DNA from: DTU089 sp964421815
Lineage (GTDB): Bacteria > Bacillota > Clostridia > Oscillospirales > Acutalibacteraceae
Assembly (NCBI GenBank): GCA_964421815.1
Contig: CAYQYT010000008.1
Location: 1 to 64,000, forward strand
Direction: 5' to 3'
DNA length: 64,000 nucleotides
Position 1 is the first letter of the stretch; the number at the start of each line of letters is the position of its first letter. The notes under the pieces were generated by a model that searched no databases, was not told where the DNA came from, and was given only the letters and a program-made list of their open reading frames with translations. This document shows, in pieces, positions 34,981 through 44,311 of this stretch. The position numbers and the translations under genes were made by a program.

Positions 34981-35691
34981 ATGGCATTGTTAGAAGTTAA
35001 AGAACTCCAGGTGCATTACGGTGTTATTAAAGCCTTGGACGGCATTAGTTTTGAAGTTAACAAAGGAGAAGTTGTTACACTCATCGGTGCCAACGGCGCA
35101 GGTAAAACCACCACAATGCAGAGCATAAACGGTCTTATCCCCGCAAGCGGGGGAACGGTTACCTACAACGGACAGAACATTACCAATATGCCCTGTCACG
35201 AAATTGTTAATCTGGGAATCGCCCAGGTTCCGGAGGGACGCAGAGTTTTCCAGGAACTTTCCGTTTATGATAATCTTGTTATGGGTGCATACTCACAAAA
35301 AGACAAATCAAAAATGAAACAGAACATTGAAGAAATATATGCCTGTTTCCCCCGACTTGAAGAAAGAAAAAATCAGATGGCGGGAACGCTTTCCGGCGGT
35401 GAACAACAGATGCTTGCAATGGGCAGGGCTATGATGAGTAATCCCGAGCTTCTTATGCTTGATGAACCCTCAATGGGTCTTTCCCCCCTTCTTGTTGACC
35501 AGGTATTTGATATTATTAAAACTTTCCACGAACGCGGCACAACAGTTCTTTTAGTTGAGCAGAATGCGGGTAAATCCCTTGCAATTTCCGACAGAGCCTA
35601 TGTTTTAGAAAACGGAAAAATCGCTCTTTCCGGCACGGGCGCGGAACTTATGCAAAGCGAAGACGTAAAAAAAGCCTATCTCGGCGGTTAA
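34981..35691 (+). CDS. livF: branched-chain amino-acid ABC transporter ATPase
   Basis: 236 residues. Walker A GANGAGKTT, signature LSGGEQQMLAMGRAM, Walker B LLMLDEPSMGLS, the LivF order. The second ATPase of the transporter. Three bases after livG; the operon ends at the terminator behind it. Confidence 0.95.
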   Translation: MALLEVKELQVHYGVIKALDGISFEVNKGEVVTLIGANGAGKTTTMQSINGLIPASGGTVTYNGQNITNMPCHEIVNLGIAQVPEGRRVFQELSVYDNLVMGAYSQKDKSKMKQNIEEIYACFPRLEERKNQMAGTLSGGEQQMLAMGRAMMSNPELLMLDEPSMGLSPLLVDQVFDIIKTFHERGTTVLLVEQNAGKSLAISDRAYVLENGKIALSGTGAELMQSEDVKKAYLGG

Positions 35692-35705
35692 ATTACACAT
35701 TTATT

Positions 35706-35745
35706 TGGGTTGTAAAAAGCAAAAGTTTTTTACAACCCATTTTTA
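35706..35745. terminator. bidirectional terminator between livF and ymxH
   Basis: TGGGTTGTAAAAA (35706-35718) with TTTTTACAACCCA (35727-35739), then TTTTTATT. Contains the shared TTGTAAAAA core. Confidence 0.9.
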
Positions 35746-35997
35746 TTAGGGAAACTTGGCTCCGCCCTTTCTTACAAGAATGGTATCATCCCCGATTACA
35801 ACAATATCTTTCCAGCAGACAATAATTTCCTCACCCTTTCCGCAGAAACCCAGAATTCCTTTCCCGCAAAACACCGTTATACTTACAAGACAACCGGTGC
35901 AAGTATCAATTTCCACATCCGTAACGCATCCCAAACGGCAACCGTTGTCAACATTTATAACCTCTTTGGATCTTAAATCCGTAACCGTGCATTTCAT
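35746..35997 (-). CDS. ymxH: YlmC/YmxH family PRC-barrel sporulation protein
   Basis: 83 residues. The PRC-barrel signature is MKCTVTDLRSKEVINVDNGCRLGCVTDVEID (read in two parts) followed by a Gly/Cys stretch and EIIVCWKDIVVIGDDTILV. In Bacillus ylmC/ymxH is linked to sporulation; molecular role unknown. The ATG at 35997 has AAGGTG upstream; a GTG four codons earlier is too near that site. Confidence 0.82.
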   Translation of the reverse strand: MKCTVTDLRSKEVINVDNGCRLGCVTDVEIDTCTGCLVSITVFCGKGILGFCGKGEEIIVCWKDIVVIGDDTILVRKGGAKFP

Positions 35998-36062
35998 AGT
36001 ACCATACACCTTTCCTGATTATAAAAATGTAAAACTCTTGGGGGAAAATTCCTCCGTAAACT

Positions 36063-37268
36063 TTAAATACCGAATTCATTTTCTATAAAAGAACACCGTG
36101 TCAATGTGCCCAAGCCGTATTTATGCCTTATGTCGTCACCCGCACATTCAAGACGGTGTGCTTTTTCTCTTTTTACGTGATATTCCAAATCCAAAAGGGA
36201 AATCTGCTCGCAAATATCATCCCCGTTCAGAAGTTTTGTGCCCGTTACCGTAATTGAACGTATGGGGTCTTTTTCCACATCGAAATTGGATTCTATAACG
36301 GACAGTGCCGCCCGTCTTAAATCGTAAGCCAAATCCGTGGGTGACGAAAGTTGCAAGGACCGTTGCACCGTCTGTAAATTTGTGTCTTTAACCCCTATCT
36401 GCAATGCGGAACATTCGTAATTATGCTTACGAAGCCGCGCGGCAACCTTATCACATAGGAAGAACACACAGGTTCGCACATCTTTTGTGTTAATTAAATC
36501 CCGTTTAAATGTTGCTCCGTTACCGATTGACTTATATGCCATTTTATAATCAAAAGGCAAAACAGGTGAATAATCATAGCCGTTGGCATATCTCCACAGC
36601 ATTCTTCCGTTTTCACCAAGTATTCTAACCAGTAGTTTTTCATCCGTTTGTGCCAGATCCCCGATTGTGCGTATTCCCAAACTGCGAAGTCTTTCCGCTG
36701 TTTTGCGACCTGCCATAAACAAATCTCCCGCAGGCAAATTGTATAAAAGCGTTTTGAAATTTTCAGGTGTAATTTCCGTTGTTGCATCGGGCTTCTTATA
36801 GTCACTACCCATTTTGGCAAAAATCTTGTTATAGGAAACACCTACGGAAATTGTCACACCCACCTCTTTTTTTACAATATCACGCAACTCGTCCCCTATT
36901 TCTTTTCCACTTCCGAAAAGATTTGTGCTACCGCTCACATCAAGCCAACATTCGTCAATTCCGAAAGGCTCCACCAAATCGGTGTAACGGCAGTAAATTC
37001 TGAAAATTTTTTCGGAAAATTCCTTGTACAGTTTGTAATGGGGCGGCACAATAACAAGATTTTTGCATTTTGCTTTTGCCTGCCAAATGGCTTCCCCTGT
37101 TTGTACTCCGTATTTTTTGGCTTTTTCATTTTTTGCAAGAACAATGCCGTGTCTTAACTCCGGGTCACCGCACACGGCAAAAGGAAATTCATTAAGTCGG
37201 GGATTCAATGCCGCCTCAACGGATGCAAAAAAACAGTTGCAGTCACAGTGCAAAATCACCCGTTCCAA
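36063..37268 (-). CDS. dinB: Y-family DNA polymerase IV-like
   Basis: About 401 residues. Palm motif DCNCFFASVEA with the aromatic steric gate, catalytic DE in EPFGIDECWLDVSG, KIFAKMGSDYKKPD, little-finger domain afterwards, and a C-terminal QISLLD that could bind the sliding clamp. It copies damaged DNA with low fidelity. I chose the TTG at 37268 (MERVILH) with GGGAG eight bases upstream; the GTG at 37277 overlaps that site. Two LexA boxes control it. Confidence 0.9.
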   Translation of the reverse strand: MERVILHCDCNCFFASVEAALNPRLNEFPFAVCGDPELRHGIVLAKNEKAKKYGVQTGEAIWQAKAKCKNLVIVPPHYKLYKEFSEKIFRIYCRYTDLVEPFGIDECWLDVSGSTNLFGSGKEIGDELRDIVKKEVGVTISVGVSYNKIFAKMGSDYKKPDATTEITPENFKTLLYNLPAGDLFMAGRKTAERLRSLGIRTIGDLAQTDEKLLVRILGENGRMLWRYANGYDYSPVLPFDYKMAYKSIGNGATFKRDLINTKDVRTCVFFLCDKVAARLRKHNYECSALQIGVKDTNLQTVQRSLQLSSPTDLAYDLRRAALSVIESNFDVEKDPIRSITVTGTKLLNGDDICEQISLLDLEYHVKREKAHRLECAGDDIRHKYGLGTLTRCSFIENEFGI

Positions 37269-37289
37269 AACTATCACTCCCTACATGCA

Positions 37290-37330
37290 GAACATTTGTT
37301 CGTGTGGCTATTATAGCAGAACATTTGTTC
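37290..37330 (-). promoter_or_regulatory. two LexA (SOS) boxes around the -10 of dinB
   Basis: GAACATTTGTTC occurs twice, at 37290-37301 and 37319-37330. Both match the Gram-positive LexA consensus GAAC-N4-GTTC exactly. A -10 TATAAT (minus strand, about 37315-37310) lies between them, so both the core promoter and the start site would be covered. Confidence 0.88.
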
Positions 37331-37353
37331 TTTGTAAAGAGTTTTTTGAAAAT

Positions 37354-38259
37354 TTATTGAAGCATCAGCCCCACCGTCATCATTGCTTCAAGTCCCTCAT
37401 AAATTTCGTCCGCACTTTCAAGGGGCAAGGGATTTTTACCTTTGCCCATTTCCACGGTGAACGCAGGCTTTTTAAATTCCTCTATAAACCAATCTTTCAG
37501 TCCTCCGCTTGAAGCCAATCCCTCATTTTTTACCAAAGTATAGTCGGTTAATGCAGAAAATATCTTTGCAATATGAAGGGATTTTTCCGGTGTGTTTTCC
37601 CTGTATTCGTAATAAATTTCTTCTCCTTGGGAGTGAAATGAAACAAGACTTTCCACCTCAATTCTTCTGCACAACCTTGTTACAGCCGCCGTTTCCGGCT
37701 CACTTTCGGGGAACAATCCCCCAAACCGTCGGGGCGCGGGACCTATAATTCCCGCCGATATCTCCGCCTCCCGCAAGGAGTACCAATCCGCATTGAAATT
37801 GTGATTTATGTCAACACCCCTTGCGTTGGCACTCCAGGAACTGAAATCCCCGTTACAAATCTCAATGCATTTCTCTCTGTATTCTCCGCAGGCATCGGCA
37901 CCGTTTATTGCAATTTCAATGCCGTCGGGATTTAATTCGGGTATTACAATGAGTTTTCTGTGTTTCAAAATTTCTCTTACATTAAAGCCTGAAAGGGTTG
38001 AATCGTTTTCCCATGCCTCCATTAAATTTTCCGTGAATTTTAAAAGCAACAGGGATGTGAGCCACTCAAGGCCGTGGGTCCCACCTACGTAAAGAACCGT
38101 TTTCTCACCCTCCCCCATAACAAAAGCATAAATATCTTTCCCCAACATACTTTTTCCGCAAGTTGTAAGCTGTAACCCGTTGAATTTACTGCTCAAAACT
38201 TTCACATAATCTTTAAGTACATTGTATGTAAGCAACTGATTTTTCACTGTTTTTGACAT
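37354..38259 (-). CDS. M14 family zinc carboxypeptidase, probably peptidoglycan peptidase
   Basis: 301 residues. Zinc ligands H and E in GGTHGLEWL and the later H in LVSFHSQGEE; the substrate-binding PELNPDGIEIA and RGVDINHNFNADW; catalytic glutamate in AFTVEMGKG. Gamma-D-glutamyl-diamino-acid endopeptidases of spore formers look like this. No signal peptide or LysM, so it probably acts on muropeptides in the cytoplasm. Monocistronic, minus strand. Confidence 0.83.
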   Translation of the reverse strand: MSKTVKNQLLTYNVLKDYVKVLSSKFNGLQLTTCGKSMLGKDIYAFVMGEGEKTVLYVGGTHGLEWLTSLLLLKFTENLMEAWENDSTLSGFNVREILKHRKLIVIPELNPDGIEIAINGADACGEYREKCIEICNGDFSSWSANARGVDINHNFNADWYSLREAEISAGIIGPAPRRFGGLFPESEPETAAVTRLCRRIEVESLVSFHSQGEEIYYEYRENTPEKSLHIAKIFSALTDYTLVKNEGLASSGGLKDWFIEEFKKPAFTVEMGKGKNPLPLESADEIYEGLEAMMTVGLMLQ

Positions 38260-38367
38260 AAGCTTTTCTCACCCTTATTTTTAATATTATTAAAATATAT
38301 GTTGAAGATTTACAAACAACAACTTTTGTGGTTTAATAAATGTATATTAAATTTACGGAGAGTTATT

Positions 38368-40521
38368 ATGACTGTTATTTGTTTTTTACTCTTAATTCTG
38401 TTTTCCGCAGGTTCATTTTTAATTTATAAAAAATCCAACACCGAAAAGAATACGGAAAAAGCCTTTGTCATTGCATTGGCTTCAATACTTCTTTTCAGCA
38501 TCGGACTTGAAGTTTCAATTTTTAATATTAACTTTTACACTTCAAAAGGAAATAACGAGATAAATCTTGAATCCTATTTACAGGAGTACAAAAACACAGA
38601 CGGCTCCTACACCTTTTATTCCGACGAAACCGTGGAAATACCCGAACTTAATGAAAAAATTAAAAACATACACATTAACCTTACCGATAACAACTCCGCC
38701 GTTGTTACCGTAAGCCTATTGCTCACGGATGAGGCGAATCAGTTTTATTTCGGTGCCCCCGAAAGAGAAATATACACGGGGATTGAAAAAAGTCAGTATA
38801 TCAACATCAACACTTCCGGAAAATCACAAAACCTTGGATTGATTTTTGAATCATCCGGGGAAACAGTAAATGTGGGTAGTGTATCAATAAACTGTGAAAG
38901 ACCCTTTGATTTTTCGTTTTTGCGGGTTTTAGTCTGCGTAGGTCTTCTTTGTCTTGTATATTTTTTCAGACCCGCCTCATTTATTTACAAACGCAAACTC
39001 CGAGAAAATATCTATTCAAAAAAGACCCTGACCGTTGCCATGCTCTGCCTTGAGTGTGCCATGATTATTATCCTCGCCTCAATAAACCCAACCTTTATGG
39101 GAATTGCGTCAAAGAGTTACAATTCTTATAAATGGGACGGAGAGGGTATCGACTTTGTTGAGATAGACTTTTCACAGCACAATCAATATGACGAATTGGC
39201 ACAAGCAATTCTCAAGGGCAAAACTTATATAGATAACGACGATGTTCCTCAATCTCTTAAAGATATGGAAAACCCCTACGACACCGCTGCACGCTCGAAA
39301 CAGGCACTTACAAGCGGTGACAGTTACCGTTGGGATGTAGCATATTTTAACGGACATTACTATGTTTATTTCGGTATAGTTCCCCTGCTTTTAATGTACT
39401 TACCTTTCAGAGCAATTTTTGACTCCCCATTCCCCTCCGCCGTGGGAATAATGGCATTTTCACTTATATTTGCCATAGGAGTTTTCGCTCTTCTCGACCT
39501 TATTTGCAAAAAGAAATTCAGGAACATTTCCGTGGGAACATATATTTTAATGTCCCTGACCTTTGTAAACTGTTGCGGAATGACTTTTCTTGCAAAACGA
39601 CCGGATTTTTATTCCGTTCCCATTATTACCTCAATGGCATTTATAGTCTGGGGAATCTATTTCTGGTTTAAAGGACTTAATACAGATAGGCAACGTAATC
39701 TTTTCTTCCTGTGCGGCTCCGCCTGTATGGCACTTTCCGTAGGTTGCCGTCCTCAATCTGTGCTTATATGTGCCGTGGCACTCCCCCTGTTCATTCCCTA
39801 TTTCTTTAAAGATAAACATATTTTAAAAAAGCAGGGTGTAAAAGAACTTGTGTTACTTGCAATTCCTTTCATAACCGTTGCCGCGGGAATAATGCACTAT
39901 AATTTCATTCGCTTCGGTTCTCCCTTTGACTTTGGTTCTTCCTATAATCTTACAACAAATGATGTTACCCGCAGAGGCTTTTCAGTCGGACGGACGGGTT
40001 TGGGCATATTTACCTATCTTTTCCAGCCCCCTGTTTTCACCGCAGAATTTCCCTTTATAAAAGCAGTTGATATTGAAACAAATTATATAGGAAAAACAAT
40101 TCGTGAAAACTGCTTCGGCGGACTTATAACAAGCCTTCCGATTCTGTGGTTTTCTTTCGCACTTCCTAAAGCAAAAGAGGTTTTAAAAGAGAAAAAACTT
40201 TTGGGGATGACTTTAACTCTCTTTGCCGTGGGTATTGCCCTTGTAATCGCCGATACTCAGGCAGGTGGACTTCTTCAAAGATATTTCAGTGATTTCGGCT
40301 ATATTTTCTTCTTGGGTGTAACATTTACCATTTTTGCCCTTAGTGACCAAAAGGACCTGGAAAATAATGCAAAATTACTAAACAACCTTATAATTTTTTC
40401 TGCTTTTTTAAGCATTTTTTACTCAATTGCTCTTGCATTTTCTGTTTCAGATGTTACAATAGATACAGAGAACCCGACTTTATTCGGCACACTTCGACAT
40501 ATAGTTGAGTTCTGGCTATAA
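38368..40521 (+). CDS. large polytopic membrane protein, GT-C-like
   Basis: About 717 residues. Two transmembrane helices, then a beta-rich extracytoplasmic domain (about residues 55-185), then about ten further helices. The loop DVAYFNGHYYVYFGIVPLLL recalls the sugar-donor-facing loops of GT-C glycosyltransferases, and VGCRPQSVLI and RFGSPFDFG are typical of such families. I cannot name a family; substrate unknown. The ATG at 38368 with GGAGAG is better than the upstream in-frame ATG at 38299. The next gene follows after 21 bases. Confidence 0.65.
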   Translation: MTVICFLLLILFSAGSFLIYKKSNTEKNTEKAFVIALASILLFSIGLEVSIFNINFYTSKGNNEINLESYLQEYKNTDGSYTFYSDETVEIPELNEKIKNIHINLTDNNSAVVTVSLLLTDEANQFYFGAPEREIYTGIEKSQYININTSGKSQNLGLIFESSGETVNVGSVSINCERPFDFSFLRVLVCVGLLCLVYFFRPASFIYKRKLRENIYSKKTLTVAMLCLECAMIIILASINPTFMGIASKSYNSYKWDGEGIDFVEIDFSQHNQYDELAQAILKGKTYIDNDDVPQSLKDMENPYDTAARSKQALTSGDSYRWDVAYFNGHYYVYFGIVPLLLMYLPFRAIFDSPFPSAVGIMAFSLIFAIGVFALLDLICKKKFRNISVGTYILMSLTFVNCCGMTFLAKRPDFYSVPIITSMAFIVWGIYFWFKGLNTDRQRNLFFLCGSACMALSVGCRPQSVLICAVALPLFIPYFFKDKHILKKQGVKELVLLAIPFITVAAGIMHYNFIRFGSPFDFGSSYNLTTNDVTRRGFSVGRTGLGIFTYLFQPPVFTAEFPFIKAVDIETNYIGKTIRENCFGGLITSLPILWFSFALPKAKEVLKEKKLLGMTLTLFAVGIALVIADTQAGGLLQRYFSDFGYIFFLGVTFTIFALSDQKDLENNAKLLNNLIIFSAFLSIFYSIALAFSVSDVTIDTENPTLFGTLRHIVEFWL

Positions 40522-40542
40522 TAACAACAAGGAAGAGAAAAC

Positions 40543-41604
40543 ATGAGAACACTCAAAAAATCGAAATTTACAAAAATTCTTTCGCTGACTCTTGCACTTA
40601 TTCTTATTGTGGGTGCATTTGCAGGCTGCGGCGGTAAAAAGGAAGAGGAAACAACACAAGCTCTCACTACAACCCAACCCACAACGGAAGAAGTTATTAT
40701 AAGAAACCCTCTCACCGGCGAAAAAGGCTATAACGAAAAACTTTTGAAAAACCGACCTGTATTTATAGTAGTTGAAAATCATCCCGATGCAAGACCCCAA
40801 TGGGGACTTACCTCCTCCGACATTGTTTGGGAAATGGTTGCCGAGGGTGGTATTACAAGAATGATGCTTATGTATGCAGACGCATCAAGAATTCCCGAAA
40901 AGGTTGGACCTATAAGAAGTGCCAGACACTATTTTGTTGACATTGCCGAGGGCTTTGACGCAATATTTGTTCACTTCGGTTTCAGCCCCTACGCAAAAAG
41001 CCAAATCGCAAATCACGGTGTTAATAATATCAACGGTCTTTATGACAACTATTTCTACCGTGACAAGTCAAGGGGTGTTGATTCTGAGCATACCGCATAC
41101 ACAACCGATGAAGCCATTGCAAAGGCAATTGAGGACAAAGAGTACCGAACAACCCTTGAAGAAGGCTACGAATCCCCTTTCAAATTCAATAAAAACACAA
41201 AAACTCTTTCCCAACCATGTAACGAACTCAAAGTTTCATACTCCTCGGGCTACACCTACACTTTGACCTACGATGCGGATAAAAAAGTTTATTTAAGTTC
41301 TCTCAACGGCAACAAATTTGTTGACAGCGAGGGTACACAGCAAAACTTTGAAAACGTAATTCTTTGCTACACAAACATTTCATCAATGGGTGATTCCAAA
41401 GGACGAGTTGACTTTGACCTTTCCGAAGGCAAGGGCATATATGCTTCAAACGGAACCTATGAGAGCATTACCTGGAAAAAAGGTGACAGTTCCGATATGA
41501 TGAAGTTCTACAACGCAGAGGGCGAAGAACTTTCCCTCAATGTGGGCAGAACATATATCGGTATCCTTGATAACAGCAGAGAATCCGTTAATACAATTTC
41601 ATAA
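40543..41604 (+). CDS. DUF3048 lipoprotein (YerB family)
   Basis: 353 residues. Lipobox VGAFAGC, then a T/E-rich linker, then the DUF3048 core RPVFIVVENHPDARPQWGL, IVWEMVAEGGITRMM, VGPIRSARHYFVDIA and the C-terminal DUF3048_C half with WKKGDSSDMMKFYN. Surface-exposed; Bacillus YerB is of unknown function. Probably cotranscribed with the GT-C-like gene. Confidence 0.88.
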   Translation: MRTLKKSKFTKILSLTLALILIVGAFAGCGGKKEEETTQALTTTQPTTEEVIIRNPLTGEKGYNEKLLKNRPVFIVVENHPDARPQWGLTSSDIVWEMVAEGGITRMMLMYADASRIPEKVGPIRSARHYFVDIAEGFDAIFVHFGFSPYAKSQIANHGVNNINGLYDNYFYRDKSRGVDSEHTAYTTDEAIAKAIEDKEYRTTLEEGYESPFKFNKNTKTLSQPCNELKVSYSSGYTYTLTYDADKKVYLSSLNGNKFVDSEGTQQNFENVILCYTNISSMGDSKGRVDFDLSEGKGIYASNGTYESITWKKGDSSDMMKFYNAEGEELSLNVGRTYIGILDNSRESVNTIS

Positions 41605-41630
41605 TTTCACTGATTTTTGTATTTAACAGT

Positions 41631-41668
41631 AATCCCTCCGTACCCCATTGGTACGGAGGGATTTTTTC
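41631..41668. terminator. bidirectional terminator after the DUF3048 gene
   Basis: AATCCCTCCGTACC (41631-41644) with GGTACGGAGGGATT (41650-41663), then TTTTC. 14-bp stem. Confidence 0.9.
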
Positions 41669-42197
41669 ATTTAATTACTTTTTTGAACTTCTTTGAAAGA
41701 CCCGTTAACAAAAAGCGGTTTTTTGTAAGGCACATATCGTAAAGAATAAAGACAATATTTGCCATAAAAAGCAAAATCGGAATTGTCAATTTCCCGAATT
41801 CGTTGTACTCATCACCGGAAATACCGAAAATAAATGTTCCCGTTACTCCGATTAAAACCGCCGCAACATTGAAAAGAAGGAACTTCAAAATCCAAGATGC
41901 CCATTTGGGCAATTTTTCAATTATGTCCTTTATTATTGGGTAATAGCCGAAAAACAGGCAGTAGGTCAAAGCGGATTCCTTATCCGTTAACAAAAGAATC
42001 GACAGAAACGAGGTGGAAAAATACACCCCTACCGCCCACTTTGGGTTTGTTATATCCGCCGTAAAAAGCACCAAAAGCCCTGTTACAATGGGTAAAACAT
42101 ACATTAAAATCGGCAATACCGTTGTAAAAAGCATCAGCACAACCGAAAGTGCCGTCATAACACCGCACAGGGCGGTGTTTTTTGTCTTATTCTTCAT
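41667..42197 (-). CDS. small membrane protein, ECF S-component-like
   Basis: 176 residues, six hydrophobic segments. The start, ALCGVMTALSVVLML, has the Ala-rich first helix seen in ECF-transporter S components and DUF2232 proteins. A late YEFG-like turn (DEYNEFGKLTIP) precedes the last helix. No substrate-defining riboswitch is present. Two bases from the preceding gene, so cotranscribed. Confidence 0.6.
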   Translation of the reverse strand: MKNKTKNTALCGVMTALSVVLMLFTTVLPILMYVLPIVTGLLVLFTADITNPKWAVGVYFSTSFLSILLLTDKESALTYCLFFGYYPIIKDIIEKLPKWASWILKFLLFNVAAVLIGVTGTFIFGISGDEYNEFGKLTIPILLFMANIVFILYDMCLTKNRFLLTGLSKKFKKVIK

Positions 42198-42199
42198 AT

Positions 42200-43195
42200 T
42201 TAAAACTCAATATACGCACCGTAATTGTCAATTTTTATTTCATTGGAACATTCCTCAAAAACAGTGTTCCATTCCGTATCATCACTGCTGTGAGAGGTAT
42301 AATAGGTAACCTCTCCGTCCTCGGAAATACTGAATGCATCAAAGGGAAGTTGTGCATAAAGATAACTCCCGTTTTCAAGGCATATCGCTACACCTGTGCA
42401 TATATGGACTATTTCATCATAGTCAAATTCATAAACAAAAACACAATTAAGAGGGTCATCCAGGGTTTGAGCGGATATATACTGTTCCTTACTCAATTCA
42501 TCAATATAAGCGTCTTCGGACACGGTTTTTTCATTAAACTTGCAAACACCCATTTCAACGGGAAAATCAAAAACAAGGTAGCCCTCCCATACATTGTCGT
42601 TAACACTTACGCTGTCTTCTGCAAAATACAAATCTTTGATGGAAAGTTCAAATGATTTGTATTCAGTTCCGTCACCCAAAAACTTTATACTTGCCGAACC
42701 CACCGAAGCATAGTATTTCTCACCGGAATATTCTTCTTCATAAAAAACACTTGCGTCTTCATAATCATAGGTATCATCCGTTTCGTTAAATCCGAAAGAC
42801 CCTACCAACACATTGAAAACAATAATAATAATGAAAATTATAACACCGATTTTTCCCGATGATTTTTGGTTTTTCGGTATCTTTTTCATTTTACTGAAAT
42901 CAGGAATTGCCGTTGTTTTGGGCTGTTTATCAGCATAGGTATTCTTATTTTCGGAATTGTTACCGAATCCGTTATATGGGGTTGCTTCCCTTTGTGCATG
43001 GGGTTCCGCACCTTGATTATAGAAAGTTCCCTGTTCTGCGGAGTTGTCTTTTTGATAAATTTCGCCCCTGTCGTATCGGTTCGTATCAAATGAGGAACCG
43101 TGGGTGCATTGCTTTTGAGCCACCGCACCGCAATGAGGGCAGAAAACATCCTTTGTTTCCTGATAAAGTTTTCCGCAACTTTCACATTTTCTCAT
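42200..43195 (-). CDS. zinc-ribbon membrane-anchored protein
   Basis: 331 residues. The N-terminus is a zinc ribbon, CESCGKLYQETKDVFCPHCG. A low-complexity N/Q/Y linker, one transmembrane helix (IGVIIFIIIIVFNVLVGSFG) and an acidic extracytoplasmic domain of about 190 residues follow. Similar ribbon-TM-exodomain proteins are common in Clostridia; function unknown. AAAGG precedes the ATG. Confidence 0.7.
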   Translation of the reverse strand: MRKCESCGKLYQETKDVFCPHCGAVAQKQCTHGSSFDTNRYDRGEIYQKDNSAEQGTFYNQGAEPHAQREATPYNGFGNNSENKNTYADKQPKTTAIPDFSKMKKIPKNQKSSGKIGVIIFIIIIVFNVLVGSFGFNETDDTYDYEDASVFYEEEYSGEKYYASVGSASIKFLGDGTEYKSFELSIKDLYFAEDSVSVNDNVWEGYLVFDFPVEMGVCKFNEKTVSEDAYIDELSKEQYISAQTLDDPLNCVFVYEFDYDEIVHICTGVAICLENGSYLYAQLPFDAFSISEDGEVTYYTSHSSDDTEWNTVFEECSNEIKIDNYGAYIEF

Positions 43196-43227
43196 AAAAA
43201 CACGCCTTTATTCAAAATAGAAAAAAT

Positions 43228-44298
43228 TCAGCTGATTATGACCTCGTGTCCTGTTTTTGCAGACTCGTAAATTGCGTCAAGGATTTTCATAAGTTCAACC
43301 CCATCCTCTGCGGGTGCTTTACACTGAGTACCGTTGAGAACGCAGTCAACAAAATGGTCCATCTCCCTGCAAAACAGTCCGTCAAAACTCAAGGAAGTAT
43401 CCTTGTTAAAGCTCATATCAACAAGATATCCGTTTTCGTCAGTAAAGATTTCAACTTGGGGATCAAGTTTTGCCCCCGCCTTTGTGCCGAAGAATTGAAT
43501 ATTTCCCTCGGGGTTTTTGATATTCAAAGAGAAACTTGCTTCAACGGAAAGAACAAGCCCGTTATCGAACCTGATAAGTGCAGTTGCCAAATCTTCAACA
43601 TCACAAATATCGCTATTCCCCGCACTAACCGATGCATAAGCCTTTCCATCCTTAATTTCAGGACGGTTAAAGAGTTTTTGGAATGTTGCGCCGTAAACTG
43701 AAACGGGCTTCGGGTTACCGCAAAGATATCTTGAAAGGTCTATTACATGAACACCCAAATCTATAAGAGGTCCGCCACCGGAACGAGATTTGTCACCGAA
43801 CCAACCTCCCGGATTACCGTTTCTGCGAAGATATGTAGCCTTAGCATAGTAAATATCACCGAATTTACCCGCATCAATAAAGTCCCGCATAACCTGTGCA
43901 TCGTTACCGTAGCGTCGAACAAAGCCGATTTGAAGAAGTTTTCCGTTCTTTTTTGCGGTTTCAAGCATTTTTTCCGCTTCTTGGGTGTTCATTGCCATGG
44001 GCTTTTCACAAATAACATCCTTGCCTGCGTTAAGTGCGGCGATTGTACATTCCGCATGGGCGGAATTCCATGTACAAACGCTGACAATATCAATTTCCGG
44101 GAGAGCTTTAAGCATTTCATCCTTATCTTTAAAACAACGCTCTTCAGGAATTCCGTATTTTTCCGCCATTTTTTTAAGTTGAGTTTCATTTATATCGCAA
44201 AAAGCGTACAAATCAACATTTTCATTTTTTATATAGCCGTTAATATGCTCGTTGGAGATACCTCCCACACCTATAACCGCTGCCTTTAATTTTTTCAT
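43228..44298 (-). CDS. Gfo/Idh/MocA family oxidoreductase
   Basis: 356 residues. N-terminal Rossmann start AAVIGVGGISNEHINGY, the characteristic DVICEKPMAMN with the catalytic lysine, then the alpha/beta domain with DLGVHVIDLSRYLCG. NAD-dependent sugar or inositol dehydrogenase; substrate not determined. AAGGAG seven to eight bases before the ATG. Follows the acyltransferase gene by 13 bases. Confidence 0.88.
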   Translation of the reverse strand: MKKLKAAVIGVGGISNEHINGYIKNENVDLYAFCDINETQLKKMAEKYGIPEERCFKDKDEMLKALPEIDIVSVCTWNSAHAECTIAALNAGKDVICEKPMAMNTQEAEKMLETAKKNGKLLQIGFVRRYGNDAQVMRDFIDAGKFGDIYYAKATYLRRNGNPGGWFGDKSRSGGGPLIDLGVHVIDLSRYLCGNPKPVSVYGATFQKLFNRPEIKDGKAYASVSAGNSDICDVEDLATALIRFDNGLVLSVEASFSLNIKNPEGNIQFFGTKAGAKLDPQVEIFTDENGYLVDMSFNKDTSLSFDGLFCREMDHFVDCVLNGTQCKAPAEDGVELMKILDAIYESAKTGHEVIIS

Positions 44299-44311
44299 AA
44301 ATACACACTCC

